Below are positions 16,928 through 27,660 of a DNA stretch of 58,503 nucleotides, piece by piece. Position 1 is the stretch's first letter. Every line of letters starts with the position of its first letter. The translations under genes and the position numbers were made by a program. The stretch is from assembly GCA_022788205.1 (NCBI GenBank), contig JALEVQ010000102.1, positions 1 to 58,503 of the forward strand, given 5' to 3'. Origin of the DNA: Robinsoniella sp. (GTDB taxonomy: Bacteria; Bacillota; Clostridia; Lachnospirales; Lachnospiraceae). The notes under the pieces were generated by a model. That model was not told the DNA's origin, made no database searches, and was given only the letters and a program-made list of their open reading frames with translations.

Positions 16928-18445
16928 ATGAAGAGAAAATGGATAGCAGGTTTTTTACTTGCGATGGCATGTCTGGGTGTTTACAGAGGGGATGTGACAC
17001 AGGTTCAGGCAGAGCAAAATTCTTCGGCGTCGGGGGACCAGAAAGAATATCTGCAAGGTGTAAAACTTGCTGATGAAGAGGCTGTGGAGCATGCGTTCTC
17101 GGAAGTATGTGTTCATGATCCGTCTGTGATCAAGGCAGGGGATACATGGTATATTTTTGGGTCTCATCTTGCCGCAGCAAAGACGACGGACCTGATGAAC
17201 TGGACGCTGATCGACTCCGATGTTCATGAGGGAAATGTGATTATACCAAACGCGAAGGAAGAAATGAAGGAAGCTTTTACATGGGCAAAGACGGACACCT
17301 TCTGGGCCCCGGATGTGATTCAGCTCGAAGATGGCAGGTTTTACATGTATTACTGTAATTGTGAGGGAAGCAGTCCCCTGTCGGCGCTGGGCGTTGCTGT
17401 GGCAGATCAGCCGGAAGGACCGTATGAAGATCTCGGAGTGATCCTAAAGTCGGGGATGGGACCGGATCAGCCGGATGAAAATGGGGATGTGTTCGACGCG
17501 ACAGAAGAGCCGAATGTGGTAGATCCCTGTGTCTTTTTTGACAAAGAGGGAAATCTCTGGATGGTATATGGCTCGTACTCGGGTGGAATTTATATTTTGC
17601 CGATGGACAAGGAGACAGGGATGCCTCTGGAAGAGGGATACGGAAAGAAACTGCTCGGCGGAAACCATCTGCGCATTGAGGCACCGTACATCCTTTACAG
17701 CCCGGAGACGGATTATTACTATCTGTTCCTTTCTTTTGGCGGGCTTGCCTCTGACGGCGGATACAACATTCGTGTCTGCCGCTCGAAAAATCCAGACGGA
17801 CCGTACTACGATTCGGAGGGACAGGACATGATCGAATGTCGTGGAGCAGCGGGGAGCTTTTTTGACGATTCGACGGCAGGAAAATTTGGTGTAAAGCTGA
17901 TGGGAAATTTCAGCTTTCAATATGAACAGGGAGAATTTGGAAAATTCCGTGCAGGTTACGTCTCACCGGGACATAACAGCGCGTATTACGATGAGGAGAC
18001 GGGACAGTATTTCCTGATTTTCCACACACGTTTTGAAGGAAAAGGAGAAGCACATCAGGTTCGGGTTCACCAGATGTATTTGAATGAAGATGGCTGGTTT
18101 GTGGTTTCCCCATACCGCTATGCAGGGGAAGTGATGGAGCCAGTCAGTGAGGAGACGATTGCGGGGCCGTACAAGATGATCAATCATTTTCACAATATCA
18201 CAGCGACCATACAGCAATCAGAGGATATTGTCCTCCATGAAGACCACAGTGTGACAGGTGCCTGGAAGGGCAGCTGGGAGCTGGAAGATGGCAATAGAGG
18301 AGTTTTGACTTTAAACGGTATTGTATATAAAGGATATTTTTTGAAACAGTGGGACCAGTTTGGATATAAAAATGTGATCACCTTCACAGCAATATCGGAT
18401 AAAGGGTATGCAATCTGGGGAAGTGGCTATGAGGCGCAGCCATGA
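16928..18445 (+). CDS. Secreted endo-alpha-1,5-L-arabinanase, GH43
   Basis: 505 residues with a signal peptide (MKRKWIAGFLLAMACLG, cleavage near QAEQ). The five-bladed GH43 propeller carries the expected acids: Asp64 in VHDPSVI (base), Asp129 in FWAPDVIQL (pKa modulator) and Glu251 in LRIEAPYILY (acid). A C-terminal beta-rich domain (about residues 400-505) matches the extra domain of longer arabinanases. It cuts arabinan outside the cell into oligosaccharides for the adjacent binding protein. ATG 16928 is used rather than an in-frame ATG at 16913, because a Met-Lys-Arg start gives a normal signal peptide and GAGAGGG precedes it. First gene of the transport operon. Confidence 0.85.
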   Translation: MKRKWIAGFLLAMACLGVYRGDVTQVQAEQNSSASGDQKEYLQGVKLADEEAVEHAFSEVCVHDPSVIKAGDTWYIFGSHLAAAKTTDLMNWTLIDSDVHEGNVIIPNAKEEMKEAFTWAKTDTFWAPDVIQLEDGRFYMYYCNCEGSSPLSALGVAVADQPEGPYEDLGVILKSGMGPDQPDENGDVFDATEEPNVVDPCVFFDKEGNLWMVYGSYSGGIYILPMDKETGMPLEEGYGKKLLGGNHLRIEAPYILYSPETDYYYLFLSFGGLASDGGYNIRVCRSKNPDGPYYDSEGQDMIECRGAAGSFFDDSTAGKFGVKLMGNFSFQYEQGEFGKFRAGYVSPGHNSAYYDEETGQYFLIFHTRFEGKGEAHQVRVHQMYLNEDGWFVVSPYRYAGEVMEPVSEETIAGPYKMINHFHNITATIQQSEDIVLHEDHSVTGAWKGSWELEDGNRGVLTLNGIVYKGYFLKQWDQFGYKNVITFTAISDKGYAIWGSGYEAQP

Positions 18446-18486
18446 CTCAGATCGATCATAAACTCAAAAAAAAGGAGGGCAAAGAT

Positions 18487-21474
18487 ATGCAGAGAAGTGA
18501 AAAATTCAGAAAAACGGCATGTGCTGCAATGGTATGTGTGGCTGTATCTGGAAATGCAGTGTATGCCGAGACAGCTTTGGCGACATCTGCAAATGTCACG
18601 GCGAACAATTATATCACAGATGAAAATTTCAGCAATGATATGATTGAAAAGAATTATACGATTGTCAGCCAAGCCTCTGAAACACCTCTCTATGAGGGAG
18701 AGCAGGTGGAACAAAAAATCAGTGAGATTTTTGTTCCGGTCAATGGGACGCAGACTGCGGAAGACAATTATGGATATGAGTCGCCTGTGTACCAGCTGAC
18801 AGTAGGAGAAAGTGGAATACTCCGCATTGAGGCACCGGAAACCGCGCGCTATTTTATCAGCATCGATTATCTCGACAGCGGAAACAATGTATTGCCGTTA
18901 GAGTTTTCCATGAAAGTGAACGGAGACTATCAATTTTATGAGCTCCGTGACTTGACGTTTGAGGCAGAGTGGAAGGATCCGGAGGAACCGTCTTACGACC
19001 GTTACAACAACCAGATTGTCCCTGTCCCAGACAAACTGAAACAGTGGCAGAACAAATATGTGATGGACACCAGTTACCGCAGAAGTACGCCTCTGGCTGT
19101 GGAACTGAGACAGGGGGTCAACGAGCTGGAGATCGCCATGATCGAAGGAACGATGCTTCTTGGAAATGTGTATTTGAATCCGGAAAAAACTATCCCGGAG
19201 TATGTAGGATCTGAGAAAGCAGCGGGCGACAACCTGATCACGATTGAGGCGGAGAAGATGAGCACAAGAAATGCTTCTTCCATCCGTGCGATCTGTGAGT
19301 ACGACATCAACCTTTCTCCGTATGAAGTGGAGACAAAGACATTGAATACACTCGATTCTGCTTCCTTTTCAGATGCAGGTCAGACGATCAGCTATACGTT
19401 TGATGTGGCAGAAGCCGGAATATACTATCTGGCAATGAACTATCGCCAGAGCGATAAAGCAGATTTCCCGGTATTCTTAAATGTCGAAGTGGACGGAGAG
19501 ATCTTAAATGATCAATTTTTCAACTACGGACTGGATTATGGAAAGAATTATGAAAATGAAATTTTCCAGGACGATGAGGGCAACAACCTGAGCATGAATC
19601 TGGAGGCGGGGACACACACGATATCCTTCACGATCGCGGCAGATCCTCTGAGAGAAGTTCTGGAGGGCGTGGACAAGATCATGAGTGGCGTCAACAACCT
19701 GAATCTTCAGATCACGAAAGTGGCAGGTACGAACAAGGATAAATACCGTGATCTCGACATCGAGCAGTATATCCCGGATGCGATCACGCGCTTAAATGAA
19801 TATGCAGACGAGTTGGACCGTCTGTGTGATGCGATGAAGATCTACAATCCGGACAAGAAAAAGATCGGCGCGTTTTCTTCGGCGAGTGTCGCAGCAGAAC
19901 AGCTTCGAAGCCTTGCCTCTGAGCCGGATGATCTGGCTTACCGTGTGTCAGAGCTGACAACGAGCACAAACTCGGTCAATCAGTTCCTTGCAAACCTGAT
20001 TGACAGCCTGAACCAGAATGATCTCGCGATCGACAGAATTTATCTGTTCCAGGAAGATGCTTCTCTTCCAAAGCATTCTGGCTTTATCGAGTCAGCGGCA
20101 AGCAGTGTGGAGAGATTTGTCACATCGTTTGCCTCCCAGGCGTATTCGACAAGCAACACGGACCCGGAACATCTGCAGGTTTGGGTCAACCGCTCCAGAC
20201 AGTATCTGGAAATCATGCAGAAAATGATTGATGAAGACTTTACGGCACAGACAGGAATCGAAGTGGATCTTGCCCTGATGCCAGACCAGAATAAATTGAT
20301 CCTCGCCAATGCTTCCGGCGATGCACCGGATATTGCGACCGGTATCAACTATGCCACACCGTTTGAGCTTGGTATCCGAGGTGCCTTAAAAGATCTGACA
20401 GAGTTTGACGATTTCGCAGAGGTTGCAGGAAGATTTGAGGAGGGACTTTTGATCCCGTCGGTGATTCAGGATGGCATCTATGCGATCCCTGAGACCATGA
20501 ATTTCTGGGTATTATTTGTAAGAACGGATATCTTCGATCAGTTAGGTCTGGAAGTCCCGAATACGATTCAGGATGTGAAGAACTTGCTGCCGAGTCTCCA
20601 GATGCGTGGAATGAATTTTTACTATCCAACCGCAGGTATGCTCGCGATGAGAAACTTCCACGGAACAACGCCTCTGATTCTCCAGAATGGCGGAAGTCTG
20701 TATGGAAAGTATGCAGGAAATTCGAACTTGACAAGTGAAGAGTCTGTAAAAGGTTTCAAAGAGCTGACAGAGCTGTTTACGATCTACAACCTGCCAAAGG
20801 ATATTCCAAACTTCTATCAGCATTTTAGAAATGGATCTCTGCCGATCGGAATCGCAGACTATGCAGTCTATAACATGCTGCTGAACGCTGCACCGGAAAT
20901 TGCCAACAGCTGGAAGATCTATCTGATACCAGGTGTGGAGGATGAAAATGGTGAGGTACAGCGCTATGTCTCCGGAGGAGCAGAGAGTACCGTTATGTTC
21001 CACTCTGATCCAGAGAGAGAGGCAAAGGCATGGGAGTTCATGAAATGGTGGTCTTCCGCCGATGTCCAGGCAGAATTTGGACAGACACTCCAGATTACCT
21101 ATGGTTCTACCTTCATGTGGAACACGGCAAACACAGAGGCATTCTCCAGACTGCCGTGGAAGACAGCGGACAAGACCGTCATCTTAGAGCAGGCTTCATG
21201 GGACTATGAAGCGCCGAGACTTCCGGGAAGCTACATGGTAGAGCGTGAGATTAGTAACGCGTACAACTCGGTGGTAGTTGACGGAAAGAATTTAAGAAGA
21301 ACGCTGGACAATGCGGTGAAGCGTATCAACCGTGAAACCCAGAGAAAATTAGAAGAATTTGGATATAACGATGCAAACGGAAATGTGATCACACCGTATG
21401 AGGTGCCGACTCTGGAGCGCGTGCGCGAAATTCTTGAGGAATGCGCTTCCGGGAAAGGGGGTAGTGAGGAATGA
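18487..21474 (+). CDS. Very large extracellular solute-binding protein, carbohydrate ABC importer
   Basis: 995 residues, over twice the usual length. A signal peptide ends near VYAETA. About residues 60-450 form two beta-sandwich-like modules reminiscent of carbohydrate-binding domains ([34 protein letters not shown]), then a helical linker. From about residue 561 ([20 protein letters not shown]) to 870 is a family 1 solute-binding domain ([42 protein letters not shown]). No lipobox Cys is obvious. AGGAGGG sets ATG 18487; an in-frame ATG at 18442 lacks one. It probably captures arabino-oligosaccharides, with the added modules helping to hold polymer. The stop overlaps the next permease by 4 bp. 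Confidence 0.85.
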   Translation: MQRSEKFRKTACAAMVCVAVSGNAVYAETALATSANVTANNYITDENFSNDMIEKNYTIVSQASETPLYEGEQVEQKISEIFVPVNGTQTAEDNYGYESPVYQLTVGESGILRIEAPETARYFISIDYLDSGNNVLPLEFSMKVNGDYQFYELRDLTFEAEWKDPEEPSYDRYNNQIVPVPDKLKQWQNKYVMDTSYRRSTPLAVELRQGVNELEIAMIEGTMLLGNVYLNPEKTIPEYVGSEKAAGDNLITIEAEKMSTRNASSIRAICEYDINLSPYEVETKTLNTLDSASFSDAGQTISYTFDVAEAGIYYLAMNYRQSDKADFPVFLNVEVDGEILNDQFFNYGLDYGKNYENEIFQDDEGNNLSMNLEAGTHTISFTIAADPLREVLEGVDKIMSGVNNLNLQITKVAGTNKDKYRDLDIEQYIPDAITRLNEYADELDRLCDAMKIYNPDKKKIGAFSSASVAAEQLRSLASEPDDLAYRVSELTTSTNSVNQFLANLIDSLNQNDLAIDRIYLFQEDASLPKHSGFIESAASSVERFVTSFASQAYSTSNTDPEHLQVWVNRSRQYLEIMQKMIDEDFTAQTGIEVDLALMPDQNKLILANASGDAPDIATGINYATPFELGIRGALKDLTEFDDFAEVAGRFEEGLLIPSVIQDGIYAIPETMNFWVLFVRTDIFDQLGLEVPNTIQDVKNLLPSLQMRGMNFYYPTAGMLAMRNFHGTTPLILQNGGSLYGKYAGNSNLTSEESVKGFKELTELFTIYNLPKDIPNFYQHFRNGSLPIGIADYAVYNMLLNAAPEIANSWKIYLIPGVEDENGEVQRYVSGGAESTVMFHSDPEREAKAWEFMKWWSSADVQAEFGQTLQITYGSTFMWNTANTEAFSRLPWKTADKTVILEQASWDYEAPRLPGSYMVEREISNAYNSVVVDGKNLRRTLDNAVKRINRETQRKLEEFGYNDANGNVITPYEVPTLERVREILEECASGKGGSEE

Positions 21475-22397
21475 GTACAACTGTCGCAAAAAAGAAAAAT
21501 AAAATTGGAAAAAGAGAACAAGGAAACAATAAAGCATATGCCTTCCTTGCCCCGTATCTGATTTTGTTTGCCACATTTATTATCGCGCCGATGGTGATGG
21601 CAATCGCTTTGTCGTTCACCAACTTCGATACGATTTCCATGCCGACATTTGCCGGATTTATGAACTATATTAACCTGATCACACAGGATGAGATCTTTAT
21701 GCAGTACGTACTGCCGAATACGGTTGTGTACGTCATCATCGTAGGTATCGGGGGATATGCACTCTCCTTTTTCCTCGCATGGATTCTCGCACAGATGTCG
21801 AAGGTGCCCAGAACGATTCTCGCCTTGATTTTTTACTCGCCGAGTATGACCTCCGGTGTTGCGATGGCGGTTCTATGGAAAATCATCTTCACCGGTGACC
21901 AGACAGGATATCTGAACAGTATTCTGATGAAGCTTGGCATTATCACAGAACCGATTGTGTGGCTGGTGGATACGAGATATCTTCTTCCGATTGTAATCAT
22001 TGTTGCTCTGTGGAGCAGTATGGGTGTTGGTTTCCTCTCCATGCTCGCAGGTATCTTAAATGCCGATGAAGAGATCTATGAGGCAGGAGCGATTGATGGA
22101 ATCAAGAACCGTTTCCAGGAGATGATCTACATCACGATCCCTTCCATGAAACCGCAGATGTTGTTCGGTGCCGTTATGGCAATCGTTCAGACATTCGGAA
22201 ACGGTGCGATCGGCGTCATGCTGACAGGAGTGAACCCGACACCGGGATATTCTGCACAGTTGATCGTAAACCACATCGAGGATTACGGCTTTATCCGCTA
22301 TGAGATGGGATATGCCGCAGCGGTTTCTGTTGTTCTGCTGCTGATCATCCTGTTATTCTCAACGATGGCGAAGAAGCTGTTCACAGAGAAAGATTGA
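21471..22397 (+). CDS. Carbohydrate ABC transporter permease (MalF/UgpA type)
   Basis: 308 residues, six membrane helices. Start [28 protein letters not shown] is the usual N-terminus of sugar permeases. The EAA loop is [28 protein letters not shown]. It pairs with the permease at 22414 to form the channel for sugars delivered by the 995-aa binding protein, overlapping that gene by ATGA. No ATPase gene is in the locus. Confidence 0.92.
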   Translation: MSTTVAKKKNKIGKREQGNNKAYAFLAPYLILFATFIIAPMVMAIALSFTNFDTISMPTFAGFMNYINLITQDEIFMQYVLPNTVVYVIIVGIGGYALSFFLAWILAQMSKVPRTILALIFYSPSMTSGVAMAVLWKIIFTGDQTGYLNSILMKLGIITEPIVWLVDTRYLLPIVIIVALWSSMGVGFLSMLAGILNADEEIYEAGAIDGIKNRFQEMIYITIPSMKPQMLFGAVMAIVQTFGNGAIGVMLTGVNPTPGYSAQLIVNHIEDYGFIRYEMGYAAAVSVVLLLIILLFSTMAKKLFTEKD

Positions 22398-22413
22398 GAG
22401 GGGAGGAGAATGT

Positions 22414-23286
22414 ATGGCTGGATATAAAGGGAGTAATATCAACCCGAAAAAATTTGAGCGCGGGCAGATTAAGCTGATCATCGCGGTACTTCCGCTTGCA
22501 CTGTTTATGGTGCTGCCGATCGTCTTCATCGTCTGTCACGCCTTTAAACCGATGGAAGAGCTGTTCGCATTTCCTCCGAGATTTCTTGTGACGAGACCGA
22601 CACTGGATAACTTCAGAGGACTGATGAAAGCTTCTCAGACTTCAGGAATTCCGCTGAGCCGTTATGCGTTTAACAGTGTGATGGTCACTCTGATCGACGT
22701 TGTCCTGTCGATCATCTTGTCGACATCCGCAGGCTTTGCACTTTCTAAGATGCGTTTCAAGGGAAAAAACATGCTGATGGAGATCAACAACGCGGCCCTT
22801 ATGTTTGTTCCGGTTGCTGTCATGATCCCGCGCTATCTTGTCATCAACACGCTGGGATTGACGAACAATCCGCTGGCACACGTCTTACCGCTTGTGGCGA
22901 TGCCAGTCAGCTTGTTCCTGGTAAAACAGTTTATCGATCAGATTCCGGATGCTCTGATCGATGCGGCATATATCGACGGTGCAACCGATTTTACGGTATA
23001 CCGCAAAATTATTTTCCCGCTGGTAAAACCGGCAATCGCTACCTCTGCGATTCTTGCTTTCCAGCAGGTGTGGACAAATGTGGAGAGTTCCAACTTATAT
23101 ATGAATGAGGACGGACTGAGAACACTTGCCTTCTACATGAACACACTGACAAACGCAAACAATACCGTTGCCGGTCAAGGTATCGCAGCCGCAGCGACAT
23201 TGATTATGTTTGTACCGAACCTTGTAATGTTTATCTTCTGCCAGAAGAGTATCATGAACACAATGGCACATTCCGGTATCAAGTAA
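22414..23286 (+). CDS. Carbohydrate ABC transporter permease (MalG type)
   Basis: 290 residues, six membrane helices, partner of the preceding permease. Second-subunit features: HAFKPMEELFAFPPRF after helix one, and the EAA loop ALIDAAYIDGATDFTVYRKIIFPLVKPAIAT. GGGAGG precedes ATG 22414, 16 nt after the previous stop. Confidence 0.92.
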   Translation: MAGYKGSNINPKKFERGQIKLIIAVLPLALFMVLPIVFIVCHAFKPMEELFAFPPRFLVTRPTLDNFRGLMKASQTSGIPLSRYAFNSVMVTLIDVVLSIILSTSAGFALSKMRFKGKNMLMEINNAALMFVPVAVMIPRYLVINTLGLTNNPLAHVLPLVAMPVSLFLVKQFIDQIPDALIDAAYIDGATDFTVYRKIIFPLVKPAIATSAILAFQQVWTNVESSNLYMNEDGLRTLAFYMNTLTNANNTVAGQGIAAAATLIMFVPNLVMFIFCQKSIMNTMAHSGIK

Positions 23287-23297
23287 GGGGGATTACT

Positions 23298-25337
23298 ATG
23301 AAAAAGTGGTTTAAACGATATGGTCACATCTTTTTCGTACTTCTGATGGTTTGCATCATGATCCCGCAGACGGTACAGGCGGCAGTGCCTTATAAAACCT
23401 ACACCATCGACGGATACGGATATGTGACAGAGACACAGACGGCTTATATGCCAAAAAGCTCCATCTCAAAGATAGGAGATTACTCACTGGTGCGTCCTAT
23501 GGACTTAAAAATCACAGATGACGGATATATGTATATTGCAGATGCAGGTGCCGCAGTTGTGTATGTGGCTGATCTGGAAGGAAACTATATCTCCACGATC
23601 GGAAAAGACGTACTTGTGGAGCCTTATGGTGTGTTTGTGACGGAGGACAAAAATGTCTATGTCGCAGACCATTCAGGAAAAGTTTCCGTGTTTGACAAAG
23701 ACGGAAATGTGACAGCAGAGTATTTCAAGCCGGATCATCCATTATATGGAACCGGAACCTACAAACCGATCAAGATCGCGGTCAACGCAGGCGGGGATAT
23801 GTATATTGTCTGCGAAGGTAACGGAAATGGTCTGGTTCAGCTGACTCCGACCGAGGGAGGAACTTTCCTCGGATATTTCGGAACAAACTATGCTTCCGTC
23901 AGCGTTCTGCGTATGGTTCAGGAAGCAATCTTTACCGACGCACAGCTCGCAAAGATGGTCAGCAATCTCCCGGCAACACCGGTCAATGTTGCGATCGACA
24001 AGCAGGGATTGATTTACACCGTGACACCTGGCGAGAAGAATACAAGCTTAAAGAAGTTAAATATCGCAGGCGCCAACCTGATCGAGCCAGATGCGTACGA
24101 CGGAAAAGAGACCTGCGTCGCAGTCGGAAATCACGACAACGTATACGTTGGCTCCTCTGACGGATATATCTATGAGTATAACTCAGAAGGAGACATGCTG
24201 TTTGTATTCGGAGGACGCGATGACGGGCGTTTCCGTATCGGTCTGAGCAAAAAGGTTGAGGCAATCGATGTCGATATCAATGACAATATTTACATCCTCG
24301 ATTCTGACAGCAAACAGGTTCAGGTCTTCCGCGCGACGGAGTTCACGAATCTGCTCCACAATGCTTTAAATCTGTATGAGAACGGACGCTATACAGAGAG
24401 CAAAGAGCCTCTTGAGCAGGTGCTGGAGATGAACAGCTTGTTTGACTATGCAAACGAGGCAATGAGCCGCTCTTATCTGCAGGAAGAGGATTATGAAAAT
24501 GCTTTAAAATACGCGAGAGTGTCAAAGGCATTCAGTGTTTATTCGGACGCTTTCTGGGAAGTACGAAATACATGGCTTCGAAACAATATGATTCCGGCAG
24601 CAGGTGTGATTATCCTGATTATCGTGATCATCAAGCTGCTCCGCTATTTGCAGAAGAAAAAAGGAATTTTCAATCCATTTTTAAAAGCGACAGGAAAAAT
24701 CTGGGGCAGTGCTACCTGGCAGCGTTTCACCTATATGTTCTATTATATGAAACATCCGGTGGACGGCGCATATGGGCTGCGATATGAAGGAAAGAGTGCT
24801 TTCTTAAATGCAAATATTATGCTGGTTCTGACAACGGTCATTTATCTGATCAATAAATATTATTGCGGATTCCTGCTTCGTACTGTCAGAGATGGAAGAT
24901 ATACCATCGGAACGGATATCCTGACTGTGATCGGGCTGTTTGTATTCCTGACCGCATGTAATTATCTGATGTGTACGATCAATGATGGCGAAGGAACCTT
25001 CAAGCGCCTATACTGTGGATTTGCTTTTTCGCTGACACCGTACGTTTTGTTCCAGCCGATCTGTATTTTGATCAGCAATGTGGTCACATACAACGAGGTA
25101 TTCCTGATTGATTTCGGTCAGATTTTCATTGCAGTGTGGGTATTGATTCTGATCTTTATGACGATCAAAGAAGTCAACAACTATACGGTGAAAGAGACGA
25201 TCAAAATTATTTTCCTGACCTTATTTACCGTATTAATTCTGGCGTTGCTTGCATTTATTATCTTTGTTCTTTGCAGACAGGTATTCGACTTCGTCGAATC
25301 GGTATTCAGAGAGGTGGTGTATCGAATTGGCAAATAA
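23298..25337 (+). CDS. NHL-propeller / TPR / Yip1-like membrane protein
   Basis: 679 residues. A signal peptide ends at VQAAV. About residues 55-350 repeat the NHL pattern (VRPMDLKITDDGYMYIADAG, VEPYGVFVTEDKNVYVADHSG, VEAIDVDINDNIYILDSDSKQVQVF), giving an extracytoplasmic beta-propeller. A short TPR pair follows (ALNLYENGRYTESKEPLEQVL, EDYENALKYARVS), then a helix at about 432-450 and a five-helix Yip1-like region to the C-terminus. Its job in sugar import is not known. Position between two permease pairs suggests a structural or sensing partner of the importer. It overlaps the next gene by 11 bp. Confidence 0.8.
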   Translation: MKKWFKRYGHIFFVLLMVCIMIPQTVQAAVPYKTYTIDGYGYVTETQTAYMPKSSISKIGDYSLVRPMDLKITDDGYMYIADAGAAVVYVADLEGNYISTIGKDVLVEPYGVFVTEDKNVYVADHSGKVSVFDKDGNVTAEYFKPDHPLYGTGTYKPIKIAVNAGGDMYIVCEGNGNGLVQLTPTEGGTFLGYFGTNYASVSVLRMVQEAIFTDAQLAKMVSNLPATPVNVAIDKQGLIYTVTPGEKNTSLKKLNIAGANLIEPDAYDGKETCVAVGNHDNVYVGSSDGYIYEYNSEGDMLFVFGGRDDGRFRIGLSKKVEAIDVDINDNIYILDSDSKQVQVFRATEFTNLLHNALNLYENGRYTESKEPLEQVLEMNSLFDYANEAMSRSYLQEEDYENALKYARVSKAFSVYSDAFWEVRNTWLRNNMIPAAGVIILIIVIIKLLRYLQKKKGIFNPFLKATGKIWGSATWQRFTYMFYYMKHPVDGAYGLRYEGKSAFLNANIMLVLTTVIYLINKYYCGFLLRTVRDGRYTIGTDILTVIGLFVFLTACNYLMCTINDGEGTFKRLYCGFAFSLTPYVLFQPICILISNVVTYNEVFLIDFGQIFIAVWVLILIFMTIKEVNNYTVKETIKIIFLTLFTVLILALLAFIIFVLCRQVFDFVESVFREVVYRIGK

Positions 25338-27660
25338 AGATCTGAGAGAGAAAATCAAAAAACAATCCATTGCCTTTTTGGCTGCGGCGAGCATGACATG
25401 TGCGGGGATCGCACCTGTGACAGCATATGCCACAGAAGGAACGACCCAGGAGAGCACGGATACACCGGCACCGGCAGACAGTTCCGCGGAGAACGGCGCT
25501 GCGCCTGAGGAAGTGGAAGTCACTCAGGCTGAGAAGCGTGAAGCGGTCAGGGAAGCGATTGTAGAAAAGACACAGGAAGAGATCAAAGGTCACAAAAGAA
25601 TCGCAGAGAATGACAAACTGGAGCTGTACTTAAAAGAAGAAAATCTTTCCCTGATCGTGCGCGACAAGGAGACAGGTGCGATCATGGAATCCACCGTCAG
25701 TGAGCCGGATGATTCTCTGAACACGACATGGACGACTTTTATCCAGTCAGGAATCGGATTTCAGATTTTGAACGGGCTGAATGAAGAGAGAAGCGATCTG
25801 CTCGCAGCGCAGTCAGAGATTTCTGTGACGAAGAATGACAATGGTTTCACAGCGGATGTGACACTGACAAAATATGAGATTTCGTTCAAGATCAATGTAG
25901 AGCTGACAGAAGATGGACTGAGTGTGGAGATTCCAAACGAGTCGATCGTGGAAGCAAAAGAGAAAGTGACAATCGGAAGCATCTATGTCTACCCATTTAT
26001 GGGGTATACCTACGCATCGGAGCGTGAGGGATATATATTCATGCCAGACGGAAACGGAGCGCTTGTCTATCTGGAAGACAACGATGGACGCTTCTCTTCC
26101 CCTATGACTTTGAAAGTCTGGGGAGATAACGCAGGCGTTGAGGAGAGCTATGTGTTATCTCTGTTCTGGGATGAATATCAGACGATCAATGATGCAGAAT
26201 TTGCTCTGGCACCTGTGTTTGGAATGGTGCATACCGACACAGAGATAGCGATGCTCGGGATTATCGAGGAAGGCGCAGTGGATGCGAAAATTATCGCTTA
26301 TCCAAACGGTGCAGTGACAAACTATAACTGGGTCACACCACAGTTTACGATGCGCCGCATCTATAAGCAGCTGACCAATAAAGAAGGTACGAGTTCTGTC
26401 CAGCTTCAGGAGGAGAAGCGGACACAGTATGACATCAAAATCAAATACCTGTTTTCCGTTGGTGAGGAAGCGGATTACGCAGGAATGGCAAATGCATACC
26501 GCTCGTATCTGATCAATCAGGGTATAGAGCCGGTGGAAGATCAAAGCTTCCGTATCCGCCTTGATTTCCTGGGGACAGACAAGGAAAACGGTATGATCTC
26601 TAAGAAGACCGTGACCATGACGACCGTGGAAGACATCGAAGAGATCTACAAAGATCTGAAAGCGGAGGGAATCACAGAGATCTTAAGCGTCTACAAAGGA
26701 TGGCAGGAAGATGGAGTCTGGAGCAATCCGATCACAAAGTACAAGGCAGACAGTGCAATCGGAGGAAACAGAAAATTGTCACAGCTGCTCAAGGATACAA
26801 AGGAACAGGGAATTCTGTTTTATCTGTACCACGACGCTCTTCGCGCAAATCCGAGTACGGTAAATACCGTATTCAATGTGATCAAAAAGCTGGATGAAAG
26901 TGTGTACAAGGAAAATACATACAAAGAAATCTATGAATATTTCAATTATCAGACACCGGATAAAGCGAAGGAAAGACTGGAATCTGCCCTGAAGAGCTAT
27001 GACAAGGCAGGTGTTGAGAATCTCGCACTGGCAGGAATCTCCGATCACTTATTCAGCTACAATTACAGTGGAAAACAGTACAGCAGAGAGGACACTTATC
27101 TGATGATGGAAGCGATGATCAAAGAGAGCGCAGAAAACAGAAGTCTGTCTCTGGAGAATCCATTCTCCTGCTACTGGGAATATACGGACAATATTTTGAA
27201 TATGCCTGTAAATTCTTCGAACTATATTTTCACTGACGAGGAAGTGCCATTCCTTTCTATCGCTTTAAAAGGACTGCTTCCAATGTATGCAGATTACACT
27301 AACTTTGAGGCGGATCAGTCACAGTATTTCCTGGAGCTGGCAGAGACGGGAATCTATCCATCGTTCTATCTGACAAAGGAAGATCCAGTGAAACTGTTGT
27401 ACACGAATTCCTGTGATCTGTATACCTCAGAATATGAGGTATATAAGCCGGAAATTATCCATTATTATCAGGAGTTAAAAGCCCTGAATGATCAGGTGGA
27501 AGGCGCCTATATCACAGACCGTGAGCGATTTGCAGATCATGTCGTGGAAGTGACATACAGCAACGGTGTGAAGGTCTATGTCAACTACAGTGAAAAAAAT
27601 GTGACACATGAGGGAGTTTTTCTGGACGCAATGTCCTACAAGGTGGGTGAGAGTGAATGA
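25327..27660 (+). CDS. DUF5696 protein, secreted, probable glycoside-hydrolase-like fold
   Basis: 777 residues from a TTG start at 25327, chosen because GAGGTGG at 25311-25317 precedes it and no ATG or GTG gives a sensible signal peptide. A signal peptide (KKQSIAFLAAASMTCAG) and a Thr/Pro/Glu linker come first. About residues 110-390 are beta-rich; about 395-700 alternate strand and helix like a TIM barrel (VEDIEEIYKDLKAEGITEILSVYKGWQEDG; KEQGILFYLYHDALRANPS; ENLALAGISDHLFS), resembling galactosaminidase-type glycosidases. This fits DUF5696 as I know it, from ABC sugar transport loci. No activity is established. It overlaps both neighbours, so it is tightly co-expressed with the permeases. 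Confidence 0.78.
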   Translation: MANKDLREKIKKQSIAFLAAASMTCAGIAPVTAYATEGTTQESTDTPAPADSSAENGAAPEEVEVTQAEKREAVREAIVEKTQEEIKGHKRIAENDKLELYLKEENLSLIVRDKETGAIMESTVSEPDDSLNTTWTTFIQSGIGFQILNGLNEERSDLLAAQSEISVTKNDNGFTADVTLTKYEISFKINVELTEDGLSVEIPNESIVEAKEKVTIGSIYVYPFMGYTYASEREGYIFMPDGNGALVYLEDNDGRFSSPMTLKVWGDNAGVEESYVLSLFWDEYQTINDAEFALAPVFGMVHTDTEIAMLGIIEEGAVDAKIIAYPNGAVTNYNWVTPQFTMRRIYKQLTNKEGTSSVQLQEEKRTQYDIKIKYLFSVGEEADYAGMANAYRSYLINQGIEPVEDQSFRIRLDFLGTDKENGMISKKTVTMTTVEDIEEIYKDLKAEGITEILSVYKGWQEDGVWSNPITKYKADSAIGGNRKLSQLLKDTKEQGILFYLYHDALRANPSTVNTVFNVIKKLDESVYKENTYKEIYEYFNYQTPDKAKERLESALKSYDKAGVENLALAGISDHLFSYNYSGKQYSREDTYLMMEAMIKESAENRSLSLENPFSCYWEYTDNILNMPVNSSNYIFTDEEVPFLSIALKGLLPMYADYTNFEADQSQYFLELAETGIYPSFYLTKEDPVKLLYTNSCDLYTSEYEVYKPEIIHYYQELKALNDQVEGAYITDRERFADHVVEVTYSNGVKVYVNYSEKNVTHEGVFLDAMSYKVGESE

